Assembly: GCF_002954445.1 (NCBI RefSeq)
Contig: NZ_MQWA01000001.1
Coordinates: forward strand, 3,459,453-3,503,686
Direction: 5' to 3'
DNA: 44,234 nucleotides
From: Rubritalea profundi
GTDB lineage: Bacteria; Verrucomicrobiota; Verrucomicrobiia; Verrucomicrobiales; Akkermansiaceae
Every line of letters begins with the position of its first letter. Within the stretch, counting starts at the first letter, position 1. A program made the position numbers and the translations under genes. The notes under the pieces are model-generated. The model was not told where the DNA came from and did not search any database. It was given only the letters and a program-made list of their open reading frames with translations. Shown piece after piece: positions 9,345 to 18,482 of this stretch.

Positions 9345-9387
9345 TCTCACGAATGCCACTAATAGTTGCTGGGGTTATGAAACGGAT

Positions 9388-9449
9388 CTTACCACGAAAA
9401 ATGCGAAAGTAACGAAAGCGGTGTACGATGAAACATCTCTACCACGAAT
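9388..9449. repeat. Dispersed 'cgaaaaatgcgaaa' repeat, copy 2
   Basis: Direct repeat of the element at 9283: ACCACGAAAAATGCGAAAGT, then AACGAAAGC, TGTACGATGAA and TACCACGAAT. After it follow further ACCACGAATTCAC / ACACGAATGAA words. No coding capacity. Confidence 0.75.
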
Positions 9450-9590
9450 TCACACCAAACACACGAATGAATAGGCAGGGAAGTTTCTCCGATAAGCGTC
9501 CCTGCATGGGTGAATGCTAGAATGGGAGGGTACGCGTAAATCTACGTAATATAACTCAACCAAACCAAAGTTCCCAGAATTTGCTAACTT

Positions 9591-9650
9591 GACCTTCGAC
9601 TTTCAGACCTTCGACACTCCCCAGTGTCAAAAGTCACAAGGTCAAAAGTC
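9591..9650 (-). repeat. Long imperfect hairpin in the msrA 3' region
   Basis: Two 28-base arms (9591-9618 and 9623-9650) flank a four-base C (or G) loop. On the minus strand, which is the msrA transcript direction, 25 of 28 positions can pair as RNA if G-U pairs are counted; the innermost GACACT/AGTGTC is perfect. The left arm itself holds GACCTTCGAC twice. No T-tract follows on the minus strand, so it is not a standard terminator. It may be a dispersed palindromic element or a 3'-end RNA stabiliser. Confidence 0.7.
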
Positions 9651-9816
9651 CAACCAGATCATGTGGTCGCGATAGATAGAGTGTTAGAGTAGTTCCTACC
9701 TGCTATAGCCGTGAATCAGCGCGATCTAAGGATGCCTGCATCTCACTAGGTTTCATCATTCGCTTCATAGCAATGGTCTGAACACGGAACTCTGAAAACC
9801 GAACACTTTTTTAAAA

Positions 9817-10467
9817 TCACTTTGCTACTTTTTCTTTGTCTTCGAATCCGAGTTTTTTCATCTTCGGAGCGATGATGAATCGGCAGTAGCTATTTTTACT
9901 TTTGTTTTTTTTGTAAAAATCTTGGTGGTAAGCTTCGCCTGGGTAGAATTTTACAGACTTGGTGATCTCGGTGACAATCGGTGATTTGAAATCTTTCTGG
10001 GCCGCAGTTTTGGATGCCTCAGCAAGCTTACGTTGCGCATCGTTGTAGTAGTAAATAGCGGACCTGTATTGAGTGCCGACATCATTTCCCTGGCGGTTCA
10101 GAGTGGTGGGGTCGTGGGCTTTCCAAAACCAAGCTAGGATGGTATCTAGAGTGACCACCTTTGGGTCATAAACGATGTGGACGACTTCGGCGTGGCCTGA
10201 GGCACCAGTACAAATGTCTTGGTAAGTCGGGTTCTTTACTGAGCCGCCAGTGTAACCAGAGACGGCAGATTTGACTCCATTGAGTCGGTTATAAATGGCT
10301 TCAATACACCAGAAACATCCGGCTCCGAGGCTAATTTGTTCGTGACCATCGGGGACATCTGGCATCTTTGCGGGTGATTTATCGGCTGACATAACGGATT
10401 GGTTACTAAAGTAGGTGAATGCGAGTGCCGCAATTGCTACAATATAGAGTAATGGTTTTATTTTCAT
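9817..10467 (-). CDS. msrA: Peptide-methionine (S)-S-oxide reductase MsrA, membrane-anchored
   Basis: A 216-aa protein from the ATG at 10467, which is preceded by AAGGAAA. An upstream extension of 50 codons is open but does not look like protein. Residues 5-20 form a signal anchor or signal peptide, so the enzyme probably works outside the cytoplasm. The catalytic motif GAGCFWC has the nucleophilic Cys at 51, followed by IEAIYNRLNGV. Other landmarks are SGYTGG, GHAEVVHIVYDP, and GNDVGTQYRSAIYY; a late Cys in NSYCRF may resolve the sulfenic acid. It reduces methionine S-sulfoxide in oxidised proteins. No fused MsrB domain. Confidence 0.93.
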   Translation of the reverse strand: MKIKPLLYIVAIAALAFTYFSNQSVMSADKSPAKMPDVPDGHEQISLGAGCFWCIEAIYNRLNGVKSAVSGYTGGSVKNPTYQDICTGASGHAEVVHIVYDPKVVTLDTILAWFWKAHDPTTLNRQGNDVGTQYRSAIYYYNDAQRKLAEASKTAAQKDFKSPIVTEITKSVKFYPGEAYHQDFYKKNKSKNSYCRFIIAPKMKKLGFEDKEKVAK

Positions 10468-10688
10468 GGGTTGTTTCCTTATCTCAGTAAGAGGTCGCAA
10501 GTGGGGGTATATTCCCCGATTTTGTCGATATCTGAGAGTTCCCATCGAGGATGATTGTGCTAAGAGCTGTAGTGAACTGTAAATTTGATTCAATCTCAAG
10601 TGTTTACTCAGATACACAACCTAACATAATTATTATATCTTGGTCCTTTTAGATTGGCGAGTGATTCGAAATTTACTAGTTTACATTT

Positions 10689-11627
10689 GTGACTGATAGG
10701 CCTGCAGCGATAGATATCATCCATGTCCGAAAGCGATTTAGTGGGCGGGTGGAAGCCTTGCGTGATGTTGCCTTGAGCGTCCCTGCTGGAGAGATATTTG
10801 GCCTCCTCGGGCCGAATGGAGCAGGCAAAAGCACATTGCTAAAGATCCTACTGACTATTATTCGGCCGACTAGTTGTAAGGGAGTGATGTTAGGTCAACC
10901 GATCGGGCATAAGAAAACGCTTCAAAAAGTAGGCTATCTTCCTGAGCATGTGCAATTTCCAGAATACCTCACTGGCCGTCAGGTGATTCGCTATTCTGCC
11001 GGGCTTTCTGGAATTTGCTCGAAGTTTTGCAAGAAGCGCGAAGAAGAATTGTTAGGACTTGTAGGGATGAACGAATGGGCGAATAGAAAAATGCGCACGT
11101 ATTCCAAGGGGATGAAGCAAAGGATTGGACTAGCTCAGGCTTTGGTCAATGACCCTGAGTTGGTGTTTTTAGATGAACCCACCGATGGAGTGGATCCTCA
11201 AGGGCGCAAAGAAATGCGCGGAGTGCTCAAGTCGTTGAGAGACCAAGGGAAAACAATTTTTGTGAATAGCCACTTGCTAGGAGAGCTGGAAATGGTCTGT
11301 GATAATGTGGCGATACTTAATCAAGGACAAGTGGTGAAGCAGGGGAGCATGAAGGAACTGACCGCCTGCGACAGCGCCTATACCATCGAGTTCGTTGGCG
11401 AGCTAACAAGTGAGCTCAAGGCGTCGTTAGCGAGTAAAAGCCAAATCAAACTAGGTGAGCAATCACTCAGAGTGGAAAGGGAATGTGCCGCTGACATCCA
11501 AGTGATCATTGATCAATTGCGCGCAAAGCAGGTAGTGATTGAGCAAATCACGCGTGAGAAACAATCGCTTGAAGATATATTTTTGGAAACGGTACAAGGG
11601 ACGAAGACTGGAGGGTACCGCAAATGA
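10689..11627 (+). CDS. ABC transporter ATP-binding protein
   Basis: A 312-aa ATPase with Walker A GPNGAGKST at residues 41-49, signature YSKGMKQRIGLAQAL and Walker B LVFLDEPTDGVDPQG. The last 80 residues form the extra C-terminal domain usual in export-type ABC-2 systems. The gene starts with GTG. Its stop overlaps the start of the permease gene (ATGA at 11624), so the two are translationally coupled. The substrate is unknown; such pairs move drugs, lipids or polysaccharide, or work in gliding and membrane stress. Confidence 0.93.
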   Translation: MTDRPAAIDIIHVRKRFSGRVEALRDVALSVPAGEIFGLLGPNGAGKSTLLKILLTIIRPTSCKGVMLGQPIGHKKTLQKVGYLPEHVQFPEYLTGRQVIRYSAGLSGICSKFCKKREEELLGLVGMNEWANRKMRTYSKGMKQRIGLAQALVNDPELVFLDEPTDGVDPQGRKEMRGVLKSLRDQGKTIFVNSHLLGELEMVCDNVAILNQGQVVKQGSMKELTACDSAYTIEFVGELTSELKASLASKSQIKLGEQSLRVERECAADIQVIIDQLRAKQVVIEQITREKQSLEDIFLETVQGTKTGGYRK

Positions 11628-12646
11628 TTCAAGTCGTGACGATATTGATGGATTCTTTGAGAATGCTGCTGGCCAAGCGACTCTTTTGGGTAAGTATTTT
11701 CATGTCTGCGCTGATCGGCCTAGTCTATCTATCAATCAACCTTGAACCTGACGGAATGACGTTACTCTTTGGCATGGAGAAGTTTGAGAGTGATGTTATT
11801 TGCTCTGGGAACCCAGAAGGAGAATGGTTCTATATCACCCTATTCACCTCATACATTAATCGGTTTTGGATAGGCAGTGGAGCCATTCTTTTAGCGTTGA
11901 TAAGTACCGTTTCTGTTTTTCCTGAGTTCACTCGCGCAGGCACCATCGAGATCTCGTTATCCAAGCCAGTGTCTCGCACGGGGTTGTTCTTTGTGAAATA
12001 TCTAGGGTGCATGTTGTTCGTGGCTCTCCAATCGTTACTACTAGCCGTGTTAGTATTTGTTGCGATTGGTTTAAGGCTCGAATATTGGAATTGGAGTATC
12101 TTCTGGATAGTTCCAGTGCTGACCTTCGCCTTTAGCTTGATTCATAGTGTGCAGGTTCTTGTGGGGGTTGTTACAAAGTCATCCTTGGTTTCTCTGTTAG
12201 TTGGAGTTTCTTTTTGGGTGATGGTTTGGATGCTTCAGGTGAGTGAACAGACAATGTATCTGAATTCCTATGCCATGGTGGAGGAGAAGATGAAGGTTGA
12301 TTGGAAGTCGGGGGAAGTGACTGGGCTCGATGAAAAGCAAGCTGAAGATCTTGATGCCCAAGGGTATTATAAACTGGTGAAATCTGTGAGTGCGCCGTTT
12401 CCTAAGGTCAGAGATGTGACGCTCTCACTCGATCAATTGGTGAGCTTCCGTGACAGTGGCTCTATTCTTGAACAAATTGACTTGCTCGCATCCGTTGAAA
12501 AAAATGACGTCCAATACAAAAGCCAACGGGCTGAGCGCAGGACCCGTGAAAGGCACACGATGAAGTACATTTACCTTAGTTCGCTAGGCTTCGAGTGCGT
12601 GGTGCTGTCGCTAGCGTGCTTTATATTTGTTCGTCGAGATTACTAA
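11624..12646 (+). CDS. ABC-2 type transporter permease
   Basis: A 340-aa membrane protein and partner of the overlapping ATPase. A first membrane helix lies near residues 18-36. A cluster of hydrophobic segments spans about 70-210 and one helix lies at the C-terminus, ending in FVRRDY. A polar domain of about 100 residues, probably outside the membrane, sits between the last two helices. The segment ISLSKPVSRTGLFFVKYLG is typical of ABC-2 permeases. The transported substrate cannot be inferred. Confidence 0.85.
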   Translation: MIQVVTILMDSLRMLLAKRLFWVSIFMSALIGLVYLSINLEPDGMTLLFGMEKFESDVICSGNPEGEWFYITLFTSYINRFWIGSGAILLALISTVSVFPEFTRAGTIEISLSKPVSRTGLFFVKYLGCMLFVALQSLLLAVLVFVAIGLRLEYWNWSIFWIVPVLTFAFSLIHSVQVLVGVVTKSSLVSLLVGVSFWVMVWMLQVSEQTMYLNSYAMVEEKMKVDWKSGEVTGLDEKQAEDLDAQGYYKLVKSVSAPFPKVRDVTLSLDQLVSFRDSGSILEQIDLLASVEKNDVQYKSQRAERRTRERHTMKYIYLSSLGFECVVLSLACFIFVRRDY

Positions 12647-12772
12647 TATTTGTGCGTTTTCTGTCGAATGTGAGAGCTATCCCTAGTAATTTCTGCCTTG
12701 GTTGAAATGTGCTGCTGAAGTAGTGAGTATGTACTTGAGGCGTTGCACGGGTGATTGATGCGCTAATTTTTT

Positions 12773-13363
12773 ATGGGACAAGAGCTCAAAGGTACTGGAA
12801 TATCACAACTTACTAACTCTGAGTTAAATAAGGTGGATGCTGCTGCGCTGGACCCACAGGTTCGGAAATTTGTAGATTTTTATCTGCAGACGAGAGTTCC
12901 ACTACGCGCTTACATCTATGGATTTTTAAAGAATAGTGAGGCTATAGAAGACTGTATCCAAGAGACCTGTATGTTGGTGTGGAATAAACAACAAGAAGGT
13001 TGGACGCTGGATGAGTACCAAAAGTTTTCCTACACGACCGCTCGCTTTAAAGCCCTAAGCTGGCTCAAGAAGCATCAGCCGAAAAAGCACGTTCAGCTCT
13101 CGCCAGCGATGATGGAAAAGTTGGCAGATCGAACACTTCAGGTGGAACCAGATCATCGAATCTCCATTCTCAATGATTGTCTAGACAGGCTTAGTCCTGA
13201 GCAACGCAATATCCTAGATGCGCGCTACGAAGCAGCTGATAGCCAAGCTCTGCAGTTGCTAGCCAATAGCCTGAGCCGCAAAGTAGATAGCTTGTATAAA
13301 CAACTCGAACGCCTTCGCACCATCCTTCGAGATTGTGTGCGGAAAGAACTCCCGTACCAATAA
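12773..13363 (+). CDS. ECF-type RNA polymerase sigma factor (Rhodopirellula/Verrucomicrobium type)
   Basis: A 196-aa sigma-70 family protein. Region 2 covers about residues 35-95 (LRAYIYGFLKNSEAIEDCIQ, then ETCMLVWN). Region 4 lies at about 142-193 (LDRLSPEQRNILDARY and the helix SLSRKVDSLYKQLERLR). It should redirect RNA polymerase to a small regulon. The anti-sigma-like gene starts three bases after its stop, a classic sigma/anti-sigma pairing. The PVC cytochrome gene starting 1.25 kb after the sigma stop is a candidate target. Confidence 0.88.
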   Translation: MGQELKGTGISQLTNSELNKVDAAALDPQVRKFVDFYLQTRVPLRAYIYGFLKNSEAIEDCIQETCMLVWNKQQEGWTLDEYQKFSYTTARFKALSWLKKHQPKKHVQLSPAMMEKLADRTLQVEPDHRISILNDCLDRLSPEQRNILDARYEAADSQALQLLANSLSRKVDSLYKQLERLRTILRDCVRKELPYQ

Positions 13364-13366
13364 ATC

Positions 13367-14416
13367 ATGAGTGATCGAATTTCTAACAATGTGAATTACC
13401 AACCGAGTTCCGAACTGCGGGATTTGGTTGATAAAATGATTGATGACAGATTACTTGCTGACGAGAGAGATAGTCTAGAGGCGTTGTTGGAATCGAATTC
13501 TGAAGCGCTGAACTATTGTGCCGAGCGCGTGCATTTTCATGCCGAATTAGAAGAATCGATGGCGCCAGTGCGAGTGGAGTTGACCCAGAAGCGGCATGTT
13601 GTTTTCGAAAAGAAAAGAGGCTTTGCGTCAGTGAGTCGGGCGATGAGCAACGTGGTTAAGATTGAGAATTCCAAACATGGAAAGGCTGTGGAGCTACCGC
13701 CCAAGCCCACAACACAGGCAAATTTCCTAAGCTATAGTTTGGTGGCGCTCGGTCTGATGGCGGTGGCGGCTTTGATTTTCCAGCTTACCCGGTCCCCTGA
13801 GCCCGAGCTGGCACCGAGATTAGCGCCAAAATTAGCATTCAATAATGCCTCATTCGAGGATCTAGATATCAATGAAAAGAGTCCTCCCTACATTTTTACC
13901 ATCCTTGAGTGGCAGGATTACTTTCAAACAAGCAAAGTAAAAGTTTGTGATGTCGAACGCGCGACCGATGGCAAGCGATCGGCTAAGGAGGGTCGCTACG
14001 CAGTGATCATAGAAGAGGGAGGGTTCCTGACTCAGAGACTGACTTACGATGACGGAACTTCATTGAAGGCTAGAAAGGGGCTGAAGTTTCGCATTTCTGG
14101 TTGGGCGATGTTGGAATCTACTGGCAAGCCGTGTAGCTTGAGCATTGCGACCCGAGTCGTTGCTAGCGCCTACCCGTCGATGCGACAAGTGCAACCCAGT
14201 GTGGAAAAAATCACAGTAGAGAGCACAGAGTGGCAAAAATTCTCGGTGGACTTGTCCTTGCCCAAGGACTCATTGGTTATGAGGCCAAATGTTACTGGAG
14301 CTGGGCTCGAGAATGATTTGATGGACATCACCGGGCTCAATCTAGCAATTTCGATCGACAATAAATCTTCAGTGAAATTTTTCCTCGACGCGATGAGCGT
14401 GGAGGAAATTAAGTGA
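13367..14416 (+). CDS. Membrane-anchored anti-sigma-like protein with extracytoplasmic beta domain
   Basis: A 349-aa protein. Residues 1-60 (LRDLVDKMIDDRLLADERDS, LEALLESNSEALNYCAERVH) look like the short cytosolic anti-sigma segment of FecR-like proteins in this phylum. One membrane helix spans residues 121-140. Residues 158-349 (starting FNNASFEDLDI) resemble a galactose-binding or carbohydrate-binding beta-sandwich. Expected role: holds the upstream sigma factor at the membrane and releases it on an outside signal. Sensing of a carbohydrate is a guess from the domain type. No CxxC zinc anti-sigma motif is seen. Confidence 0.65.
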   Translation: MSDRISNNVNYQPSSELRDLVDKMIDDRLLADERDSLEALLESNSEALNYCAERVHFHAELEESMAPVRVELTQKRHVVFEKKRGFASVSRAMSNVVKIENSKHGKAVELPPKPTTQANFLSYSLVALGLMAVAALIFQLTRSPEPELAPRLAPKLAFNNASFEDLDINEKSPPYIFTILEWQDYFQTSKVKVCDVERATDGKRSAKEGRYAVIIEEGGFLTQRLTYDDGTSLKARKGLKFRISGWAMLESTGKPCSLSIATRVVASAYPSMRQVQPSVEKITVESTEWQKFSVDLSLPKDSLVMRPNVTGAGLENDLMDITGLNLAISIDNKSSVKFFLDAMSVEEIK

Positions 14417-14614
14417 TTCAAGTGACCGACGCTTAGATTTTGAGAGGTGTCGTATTCCGCGGTTTGAAAGGGAGGAAAAGAAAACTAAAAAAGAATGTCA
14501 GAAATCGAGTGATTTGGAAATAGAGTTGTGAATGCATGCATTATGCTGGCTCTGAGCAAGTATTGTGGTGCAAAGTACGGGCGGCATTATTACGCCTAGA
14601 ACACTTATAACTCT

Positions 14615-17600
14615 ATGATGAAGAAAAATTGGATACCTAAACTACTGAGGCGGTCCAGCCTCTGTCTGGCTGTGACTTTGGCGGTGAGCCCTCAGATGAT
14701 TGAGGCTAAGACGAAGAAAATTCTTTTCCTGGCTGGCAAGAAGAGCCATGCGAACGGTGAACACGAATTTGAAGCTGGCTGTAAATTGCTCGCTGAAGCC
14801 CTGAATGCGAGTGGACTGGATGTCGAAGCGAAGGTGTACCACCCTGGTTGGCCGAAGGATGAATCTATCTTTAAAGATGTCGACGCATGCATTGTGTACG
14901 CTGATGCTGGCGGACGATTTGGAGAAAAGTATGCGGTGTTAGATAAGCACGTGAAGAATGGCATGGGCATCATGTTCATGCATTATGGGGTGCATCCAAC
15001 AAAGGACGCGGGTCAGAAATATTACCTCCCATGGCTTGGCGGCTACATGGAGGATGACTATTCCGTGAATCCACATTGGATTGCGGATTTGAAGGCGAAT
15101 AAAAAATTGCCAATTGCCAATGGTTTGCCTGAAAAGTTTCCCGCCTATGATGAATTTTACTACAACATGCGTTTTGCTGATGACTGTGATTGTTGCGGCG
15201 GAGCTGTGACTGGTGTTCCATCACCAGATCGCATGGTTCGCTACATCAATATGTGGAATGAGCATGGTGAGAAGGGTTTCGGCAAGCCTCAGAAGTTGAT
15301 GTGGTATAAAGATACTCCGACGACTGATGGTGGCCGTGGCATAGGATTTGTTGGTGGTCACTACCACCGCAACTGGGCTATCGATGATTTCCGCAAGATG
15401 GTGCTCAATGCCATTGTTTGGACTGCGCGCGGTGATGTTCCTAAAGCTGGAGTTCCCTCTAAACCAATCACTAAAGAGCAACTGAGCGCAGGGCTCAAGA
15501 AGCCGATAGAGCTTCCAACAGCAGCGCTCTACAAGCAGAAGCCAATGAAGCTTCCTGACTTGAAGAAAAGGAAAGCGGCAGCGGCTAAAAAAAAAGCTCA
15601 AAAGGCTAAGTTGGTAAAAACTGCTAAGGTAGAATGGTCACCGAAAGAAGCTGCCCAGAAAGTGGCACTAGAGCATTTTTCTACGCCTGAAGATAAGGAG
15701 TTAGAAGTAACAGTGTGGGCTAAGTCTCCGATGCTATTTAACCCAACAAACATGGATATCGACCACAAGGGACGAGTCTGGGTGGCTGAAGGGGTGAACT
15801 ACCGCCGTAAGGCTGGGCGTCGCCCGGAGGGAGATAGGATTGTTGTGCTTGAAGATACCAATGGTGATGGAACTGCTGATAGTTCCCACACCTTCGTGCA
15901 GGATAAAGACCTAGAGTCTCCATTAGGTGTGGCTGTGTTCGATAATAAAATAATCGTTTCTCAGCCACCTAACATGTTGGTTTATACTGATGTGAATAGG
16001 GATTTAAAATTTGATCCAGCAGTGGACAAAAAAGAAGTACTACTCACTGGCTTCAATGCCCGTCAGCACGACCACTCGCTGCACTCGCTGACAGCTGGTC
16101 CGGATGGTAAATGGTATTTTAACACGGGTAACTGTGGTGCTATTTTTAAAGATAATTCCGGCAAGACCTTCAACATGAACGGTGTTTACCGCGGTGGGGG
16201 GGGGACATTCTATATGGATAATAATAAGCTGGGTGGCAAAGCGTCTGATGATGGCTTTGTCTGGACCTCAGGCTTCACGGTACGAATGAATCCAGACGGA
16301 ACCGATGCTGAAATAGTTGGCCACGGTTACCGTAATTCTTATGAGCAGTCAGTGAACTCTATGGGAGATATTTTCCAGAATGATAATGATGACTTTGGCG
16401 GTTGCAGGAACTCCTATGTTTTGGAGTACGGTAGTGCCGGTTTCTTCACTAAAAATGGTCAGAGAACTTGGCGCTCTGTGCAGCGTCCGGGGCAGCCAGT
16501 GGCTCGTGCTCACTGGCGTCAAGACGATCCAGGTACATTTGATGTAGGTGATGTCTATGGCCACGGCTCTCCAACAGGCAACGTTTTCTATGAAAATGGT
16601 GCACTTGGGAAGAACTGGGAAGGTTCCTACCTCGCTTGTGAGGCGGCGCGTAACACAATCTTCGGCTATAGACCAAAAGCAAAGGGTGCAAGCTTCGAGA
16701 TGAAGAGCGTCAATTTCCTCACCTCAAACGTTCAAGGTGAATATATCGGTGGTGATCAAACCAAGCGCGTTTCAAGCAATGACCAGATCGAGTACCAAGG
16801 GGTGCTTTTCCGTCCTTCCGATGTTTCAGTCGGTCCAGACGGAGCCGTGTATGTGACGGACTGGTTCGATGGACGAGTCGGTGGTCATAGTACTATGGAT
16901 GATTCCTGTTCTGGAGCGATTTACCGTATCGCTCCAAAAGGATTTAAACCGAACATTCCAAGCATTGACCTTAAGACTACTGCTGGTCAAATCACTGCAT
17001 TGAGTTCACCCGCGGTCAACGTGCGTCACCTCGGTTTCAATGGACTTCGCGATAATAAAGAGAAGTCGCTCGCTGCGGTTGTCGCACTACTCGACAATCC
17101 TAACAGGTACATCGCATCGCGTGCGATTTGGTTGCTACCTCACCTCGGAGCCAAAGGGTTAGCGAAGTGTGAGAGTTTACTTAAGAGCACGAATTCAGAT
17201 GAACGAGTAGTCGCCTATCGAGCGCTTCGCCGCACTGGTGCAAACATGCTGGCCTACGCTAAATCACTAGCAGGCGATCCTAGTCCAGCAGTGCGCCGTG
17301 ATGTGGCTCTCTCCTTGAGACACTACAGTGCTGATGAAACATTGCCGATCTTCGTGACTCTTGCAAAAGCTTACGATGGTAAGGACAAGAACTACCTCGA
17401 GTCTATCGGGCTTGGTGCGGAGAACAAAGAAGAAGCAATCTGGACTGGTCTTAAAAACGAGCTAGCTGTAGGACCTGCTGCTAGTTGGTCGGATTCATTT
17501 GCTCGTCTCACATGGCGCTTGTGGCCTGTGGCTGCTGTTTCAGATCTGAAGCAACGCGCTCAGAGCAAGGAGTTAACTCAGGAGCAGAGAGAGTTCGCAG

Positions 17601-18262
17601 TGGAGTCACTCTCCTTTATCAATGACAAGTCAGCAGCATTAGCTGTGTTGGATTTGGCTAATGATAAATCTTTGGTGAAAGCTGAGTCGGTTTATTGGTT
17701 GTTTGAGCGAGGAACAGGAACTTGGGCTTCAATGGGAATTAAAGATGAACTTAAGAAGCGTGGTATCTATGATCCATCAAAGATTGTAGTCAATTCGATG
17801 ACCGTACCAGAACCACCCAAGTCGACTAAATTGCCGTCAGTTGCTGAGGTTATGAAGCTCAAAGGCGATGCAAAGAAAGGGGCAGTCACTATCCAGCGTT
17901 GTGTCATGTGCCATAACATCAATGGAGTAGGACCTAACTACGGTCCAGCATTGAAAGGATGGGGATCCACTCAGTCTCGAGAAGCTATCGTGAAGAGCAT
18001 TCTAGAACCATCTGCTGATATTGCTCACGGATTTAAAGGTAAAGAAGTAGTGCTAACGAACGGTAAAGTAGTCCATGGGCTTGTTGTAGCTGGTGACCCT
18101 TTAGTTGTGACTTCTACTGGTGGTGTGGTGCAGTTGGTACCAAAGGACCGTGTGAAATCGGCCAAGTGGATGTCTCGCTCACTGATGCTTTCAGCTGAGC
18201 AGTTAGGGCTTAGCGGTCAAGACGTGGCTGACATTGCTAGCTACATGCAGCAGTGGAAGTAA
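14615..18262 (+). CDS. Secreted ThuA / PVC-type dehydrogenase / HEAT / cytochrome c fusion
   Basis: A 1215-aa exported protein with a signal peptide at residues 1-31. Residues 32-280 match a ThuA-like domain (ILFLAGKKSHANGEHEFEAG; HYGVHP; GGHYHRNW). A Lys/Ala-rich linker lies at about 320-345. Residues 350-800 form the PVC-type membrane-bound dehydrogenase propeller (WVAEGVNYRRK, DGTADSSHTF, DVSVGPDGAVYVTDWFDG). HEAT-like repeats fill about 820-1060. The tail is the Planctomycetes-type heme-binding domain with one c-heme site, C1096-V-M-C-H1100, and a candidate distal Met near the end. It probably oxidises a sugar or polyol in the periplasm and passes electrons to a cytochrome chain. An intrinsic terminator follows. 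Confidence 0.85.
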   Translation: MMKKNWIPKLLRRSSLCLAVTLAVSPQMIEAKTKKILFLAGKKSHANGEHEFEAGCKLLAEALNASGLDVEAKVYHPGWPKDESIFKDVDACIVYADAGGRFGEKYAVLDKHVKNGMGIMFMHYGVHPTKDAGQKYYLPWLGGYMEDDYSVNPHWIADLKANKKLPIANGLPEKFPAYDEFYYNMRFADDCDCCGGAVTGVPSPDRMVRYINMWNEHGEKGFGKPQKLMWYKDTPTTDGGRGIGFVGGHYHRNWAIDDFRKMVLNAIVWTARGDVPKAGVPSKPITKEQLSAGLKKPIELPTAALYKQKPMKLPDLKKRKAAAAKKKAQKAKLVKTAKVEWSPKEAAQKVALEHFSTPEDKELEVTVWAKSPMLFNPTNMDIDHKGRVWVAEGVNYRRKAGRRPEGDRIVVLEDTNGDGTADSSHTFVQDKDLESPLGVAVFDNKIIVSQPPNMLVYTDVNRDLKFDPAVDKKEVLLTGFNARQHDHSLHSLTAGPDGKWYFNTGNCGAIFKDNSGKTFNMNGVYRGGGGTFYMDNNKLGGKASDDGFVWTSGFTVRMNPDGTDAEIVGHGYRNSYEQSVNSMGDIFQNDNDDFGGCRNSYVLEYGSAGFFTKNGQRTWRSVQRPGQPVARAHWRQDDPGTFDVGDVYGHGSPTGNVFYENGALGKNWEGSYLACEAARNTIFGYRPKAKGASFEMKSVNFLTSNVQGEYIGGDQTKRVSSNDQIEYQGVLFRPSDVSVGPDGAVYVTDWFDGRVGGHSTMDDSCSGAIYRIAPKGFKPNIPSIDLKTTAGQITALSSPAVNVRHLGFNGLRDNKEKSLAAVVALLDNPNRYIASRAIWLLPHLGAKGLAKCESLLKSTNSDERVVAYRALRRTGANMLAYAKSLAGDPSPAVRRDVALSLRHYSADETLPIFVTLAKAYDGKDKNYLESIGLGAENKEEAIWTGLKNELAVGPAASWSDSFARLTWRLWPVAAVSDLKQRAQSKELTQEQREFAVESLSFINDKSAALAVLDLANDKSLVKAESVYWLFERGTGTWASMGIKDELKKRGIYDPSKIVVNSMTVPEPPKSTKLPSVAEVMKLKGDAKKGAVTIQRCVMCHNINGVGPNYGPALKGWGSTQSREAIVKSILEPSADIAHGFKGKEVVLTNGKVVHGLVVAGDPLVVTSTGGVVQLVPKDRVKSAKWMSRSLMLSAEQLGLSGQDVADIASYMQQWK

Positions 18263-18289
18263 GGTAACAGCACCTCTCAAAACAGTAAT

Positions 18290-18322
18290 CCCGCATGGAG
18301 TTTCTTCCATGCGGGATTTTTT
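18290..18322 (+). terminator. Intrinsic terminator after the ThuA/cytochrome gene
   Basis: A perfect 10-bp stem (CCCGCATGGA at 18290-18299, TCCATGCGGG at 18306-18315) with a six-base loop, then A and six T. Strong rho-independent terminator, 27 bases after the stop codon. Confidence 0.92.
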
Positions 18323-18482
18323 ATCTGGTTAGATAAGAGCTAAATAAGGACCGAGCACCATGACCGAGGAGAAACGCCGATTTATCAAGAAAGCGCCCAG
18401 CTCTCATAGCTTTCCGCGTAGCGCATTTTCCTAAAGCCAGCAAAAAGAACATTTGTCTCTTTGGTTTTGCTAAGTGGTATTA

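Larger units (their letters stand above)
9234..9816. other. Repeat-rich intergenic region of 583 bases
   Basis: Lies between the convergent galM (+) and msrA (-) genes. It contains two copies of the cgaaaaatgcgaaa repeat and the 60-base hairpin, listed separately. No open reading frame in it looks like a gene. Confidence 0.7.

Noticed and set aside
10603-10630. Possible promoter (TTTACT, 16 bases, CATAAT) before the ABC ATPase gene
   Set aside because: The -35 match is poor, and the region is AT-rich so chance matches are frequent.
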